DNA of 7,536 bases, taken from an uncultured Oscillospiraceae bacterium (lineage in GTDB: Bacteria; Bacillota; Clostridia; Oscillospirales; Oscillospiraceae). The translations under genes and the position numbers were made by a program. Under the pieces are notes generated by a model. The model was given only the letters and a program-made list of their open reading frames with translations. It did not search any database and had not been told where the DNA came from. The stretch is taken from NCBI GenBank assembly GCA_900758955.1, contig CAAETL010000028.1, forward strand, positions 1 to 7,536, read 5' to 3'. This document shows positions 6,498 through 7,536 of this stretch, in pieces; within the stretch, counting starts at the first letter, position 1, and each line of letters starts with the position of its first letter.

Positions 6498-7536
6498 ATG
6501 AAGCAGATGATAGAAATTGTAGACGTATTGGCCCGTGAAATTCTGGACTCCAGAGGCAATCCCACCGTGGAAGTGGAGGTTACCCTGGACGACGGCGTTG
6601 TGGGGCGGGCATCTGTCCCCTCCGGCGCCTCCACCGGTGTGCATGAGGCCTGTGAGCTGCGGGACAGCGACCCCACTCGATATCTGGGCAAAGGTGTCTC
6701 GCAAGCAGTAGAAAACGTCAACGCTGAGATCGCCCAGGCCCTGGTAGGCTTAAATGTCCTGGATCAGGCTTCTATCGACAAGCTGCTCATCGACTTAGAC
6801 GGTACGCCCAACAAAAGCCGCTTGGGCGCCAATGCCATTTTGGGCGTCTCTCTGGCCTGCGCCCGGGCGGCGGCGGAGAGCTTGGGCACTTCCCTGTATC
6901 ATTACATTGGCGGCGTAAACGCCCGCACACTGCCCGTCCCCATGATGAACATTTTGAACGGCGGCGCCCACGCCACCAATAATGTGGATATCCAGGAATT
7001 TATGGTGATGCCGGTAGGGGCCGGCTCCTGGAAGGAGGCCCTGCGCATGTGCGTAGAGGTTTTCCACTCTCTTAAAACGGTATTAAACGAACAGGGCACG
7101 CCCGCCGCCGGCGTGGGGGATGAGGGGGGATACGCTCCCAACCTGAAAAACGACGAATCTGCTTTAAAAGCCATTGTGGCCGCCATCGAAAAGGCCGGAT
7201 ATCAGCCATACCACGACTTCATGATCGCCATTGACGGCGCAGTTTCCGAATGGTACCGGGAGGATACCCAGGACTATTACCTCCCCAAGGCCAAGAAAAA
7301 AATGTCTCGTCAGCAGTTGGTAAACATGTGGAAGGGTTTTGTGGCAAAATATCCCATTATTTCCATCGAGGACGGCATGGGAGAAAACGACTGGGAGGGC
7401 TGGGCCATGCTCACCAAAGCCCTGGGCGACCGGGTTCAACTGGTGGGCGACGACCTCTTTGTCACCAATGTGGACCGGGTCCGCATGGGCGTAGAGAAAA
7501 AGGTTTGCAACTCAGTGCTGATTAAAGTCAACCAAA
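6498..7536 (+). CDS. eno: Enolase (phosphopyruvate hydratase), C-terminus cut by window edge
   Basis: Dehydrates 2-phosphoglycerate to phosphoenolpyruvate with two Mg ions. The frame stays open to the window end, giving 346 residues of an expected 430 or so. The N-terminal domain begins with [19 protein letters not shown] and has the mobile loop PSGASTG (S42). In the barrel are [14 protein letters not shown] (H158, E167), [11 protein letters not shown] (E209), metal ligand D246, SIEDGM (E291), GDDLFVTN (D318) and the catalytic lysine K343 in LIKVNQ at the very edge. All the key residues that fall inside the window are therefore present. The usual DxA(A/S)SE block after the first metal ligand reads DGAVSEWY (246-253). 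The missing part should carry the substrate-binding SHRSGE segment. The gene follows gpmI by 30 nt and closes the visible operon. Confidence 0.96.
   Translation, partial: MKQMIEIVDVLAREILDSRGNPTVEVEVTLDDGVVGRASVPSGASTGVHEACELRDSDPTRYLGKGVSQAVENVNAEIAQALVGLNVLDQASIDKLLIDLDGTPNKSRLGANAILGVSLACARAAAESLGTSLYHYIGGVNARTLPVPMMNILNGGAHATNNVDIQEFMVMPVGAGSWKEALRMCVEVFHSLKTVLNEQGTPAAGVGDEGGYAPNLKNDESALKAIVAAIEKAGYQPYHDFMIAIDGAVSEWYREDTQDYYLPKAKKKMSRQQLVNMWKGFVAKYPIISIEDGMGENDWEGWAMLTKALGDRVQLVGDDLFVTNVDRVRMGVEKKVCNSVLIKVNQ

Noticed and set aside
5394..6704. Long open frame on the minus strand (436 codons) opposite gpmI and the start of eno
   Set aside because: It is fully antisense to an intact, motif-complete gpmI, shows no recognisable domain, and is explained by the G/C-rich third codon positions of the true gene.
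1..7536. CRISPR arrays, tRNA or rRNA genes, insertion sequences, attachment sites, toxin-antitoxin or defence genes
   Set aside because: I looked on both strands and saw no repeats, RNA folds or proteins supporting any of these. The window is housekeeping glycolysis plus the edge of a glycan locus.

Overview
The window reads as chromosomal DNA of a moderately GC-rich Gram-positive anaerobe of the Clostridia. An Oscillospirales / Ruminococcaceae-type bacterium is the best guess. This rests on strong AGGAG-type ribosome sites, the recognisable style of the PGK, TIM and enolase N-termini, and the pgk-tpiA-gpmI-eno gene order with the cofactor-independent phosphoglycerate mutase. The taxonomy is inference from remembered protein families, not from a search. 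All genes lie on the + strand and use standard stop codons.

Left part (1-2055): the end of a cell-surface polysaccharide locus. It holds a UDP-galactopyranose mutase (glf) cut by the window edge and, 9 nt downstream in the same frame, a complete family 2 glycosyltransferase. Together they suggest synthesis of a galactofuranose-containing glycan. A hairpin right after the glycosyltransferase (2064-2110) probably ends this transcription unit.

Middle (2056-2293): a 238-nt intergenic region with the hairpin, some small inverted repeats, a T-rich tract and a convincing sigma-A-type promoter (TTGAAT, 17 nt, TACAAT at 2236-2264).

Right part (2294-7536): a five-gene run, trmL-pgk-tpiA-gpmI-eno. After a tRNA wobble-methyltransferase gene come four enzymes that act at or below triose phosphate: phosphoglycerate kinase, triosephosphate isomerase, 2,3-bisphosphoglycerate-independent phosphoglycerate mutase and enolase (cut by the right edge). 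With glyceraldehyde-3-phosphate dehydrogenase, which is not in the window, they would convert triose phosphates to phosphoenolpyruvate. Most gaps are 30-37 nt, consistent with one operon. The exception is the 122-nt pgk-tpiA gap, which carries inverted repeats and no visible promoter.

I found no undescribed system, mobile element, CRISPR array or RNA gene. The points worth a second look are small. The trmL start is probably a TTG inside the longer reading frame. A hairpin could hide the trmL ribosome site only in read-through transcripts. The pgk-tpiA spacer is structured. A few conserved active-site-region residues are substituted in TIM, enolase and Glf.
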